Notes under the pieces: model-generated
The model's database searches: none
The model's input: only the letters and a program-made list of their open reading frames with translations
What the model was told of the DNA's origin: nothing
In this document: piece after piece, positions 63,790 to 64,000 of the stretch
Layout of the letters: the number at the start of each line of letters is the position of its first letter
Numbering within the stretch: the stretch's first letter is position 1
Translations under genes and position numbers: made by a program
DNA from: Serripes groenlandicus
Lineage: Eukaryota > Mollusca > Bivalvia > Cardiida > Cardiidae
DNA: 64,000 nucleotides
Assembly (NCBI GenBank): GCA_031761405.1
Contig: JASEVX010000007.1
Location: 38,306,734 to 38,370,733 of the forward strand
Reading direction: 5' to 3'

Positions 63790-64000
63790 ATGATTGATTG
63801 ATTGACATTAACGCTGTTTTCAACACATTTTCATTCATATAACCGCGGCCCGTTTACCTTTTCATATGTGTTTTGGTTTTCTCACACCAGTACTCCGCAA
63901 AAATGTCTTTCCAAGCAACGGGCAGCTTTTCCAGATAGACTGCCAGTCAATTAGTGGAAAATTGTAGGAATGACGCTTGTCGCACGGGCCGTAAATTAAT
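63790..64000 (-). mobile_element. S1-type SINE running off the window
   Basis: A TTGATTGATTG tail, ACGCTGTTTTCAACACATTT, TCTCACACCAGTACTCCGCA and TCAATTAGTGGAAAATTG match the body. The head would lie beyond position 64000. Confidence 0.6.

Overview
The window is eukaryotic nuclear DNA: AT-rich, with introns bounded by GT/AG and dense in dispersed repeats. The proteins are animal-like. The repeat mix (tRNA-headed SINEs, arrays of about 160 bp that end in CTCTTGTTT, palindromic TTAA-flanked MITEs) points to a bivalve mollusc, probably a heterodont such as Dreissena or Mya. That placement comes from memory of repeat types, not from a search.

Two host genes are well supported, both on the + strand. 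The first is the 3' end of cytosolic glutaminyl-tRNA synthetase (QARS1). Five exons (299-391, 1564-1691, 3444-3510, 5624-5749, 31826-31876) join in frame into 154 C-terminal residues and a stop. The last intron is about 26 kb and is almost entirely transposon-derived. The second is a DHHC palmitoyltransferase, ZDHHC24-like. It has two coding exons (44496-44636 and 46571-47527) that join in phase 0 to give 365 residues. A third coding-like segment, unrecognised and frameshifted, lies on the - strand at 59485-60187.

Most of the rest is mobile DNA in layers. (1) More than 50 copies or fragments of a palindromic MITE of about 230 bp (family A, TTAA-CCCTTTCCC...GGGAAAGGG-TTAA) occur throughout. 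A second TTAA family (B, CCCTTTCAGCGCC ends) has six copies or pieces. Both look piggyBac-like. (2) At least seven families of array-bearing elements share one plan: a 5' motif repeated inverted near the 3' end, a CCGTC- or TCTG-type run, an internal array with a 145-175 bp monomer, then a short 3' hairpin and CTCTTGTTT or a close variant. They resemble bivalve pearl/Helentron-associated elements. (3) Several tRNA-headed SINE families are present on both strands. (4) Rarer items are a 2-kb TIR element with evenly spaced GTAACATTGACA motifs (10044-12075), hAT-like MITEs, two other palindromic MITE families, LINE 3' ends, minisatellites and a G-run.

Layout: 1-5750 QARS1 exons; 5750-31825 QARS1 intron 4 (repeat graveyard); 31877-44495 intergenic repeats with some unique DNA; 44496-47527 ZDHHC; 47528-59300 intergenic, including a duplicated piece of the ZDHHC 3' flank, a 44-bp array and a MITE that has grown into a satellite; 59300-64000 orphan coding segment, SINEs and MITEs. 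The two host genes have no evident functional link. The nested insertions are informative because they give relative ages and, in one case, an empty-site proof of TTAA targeting.
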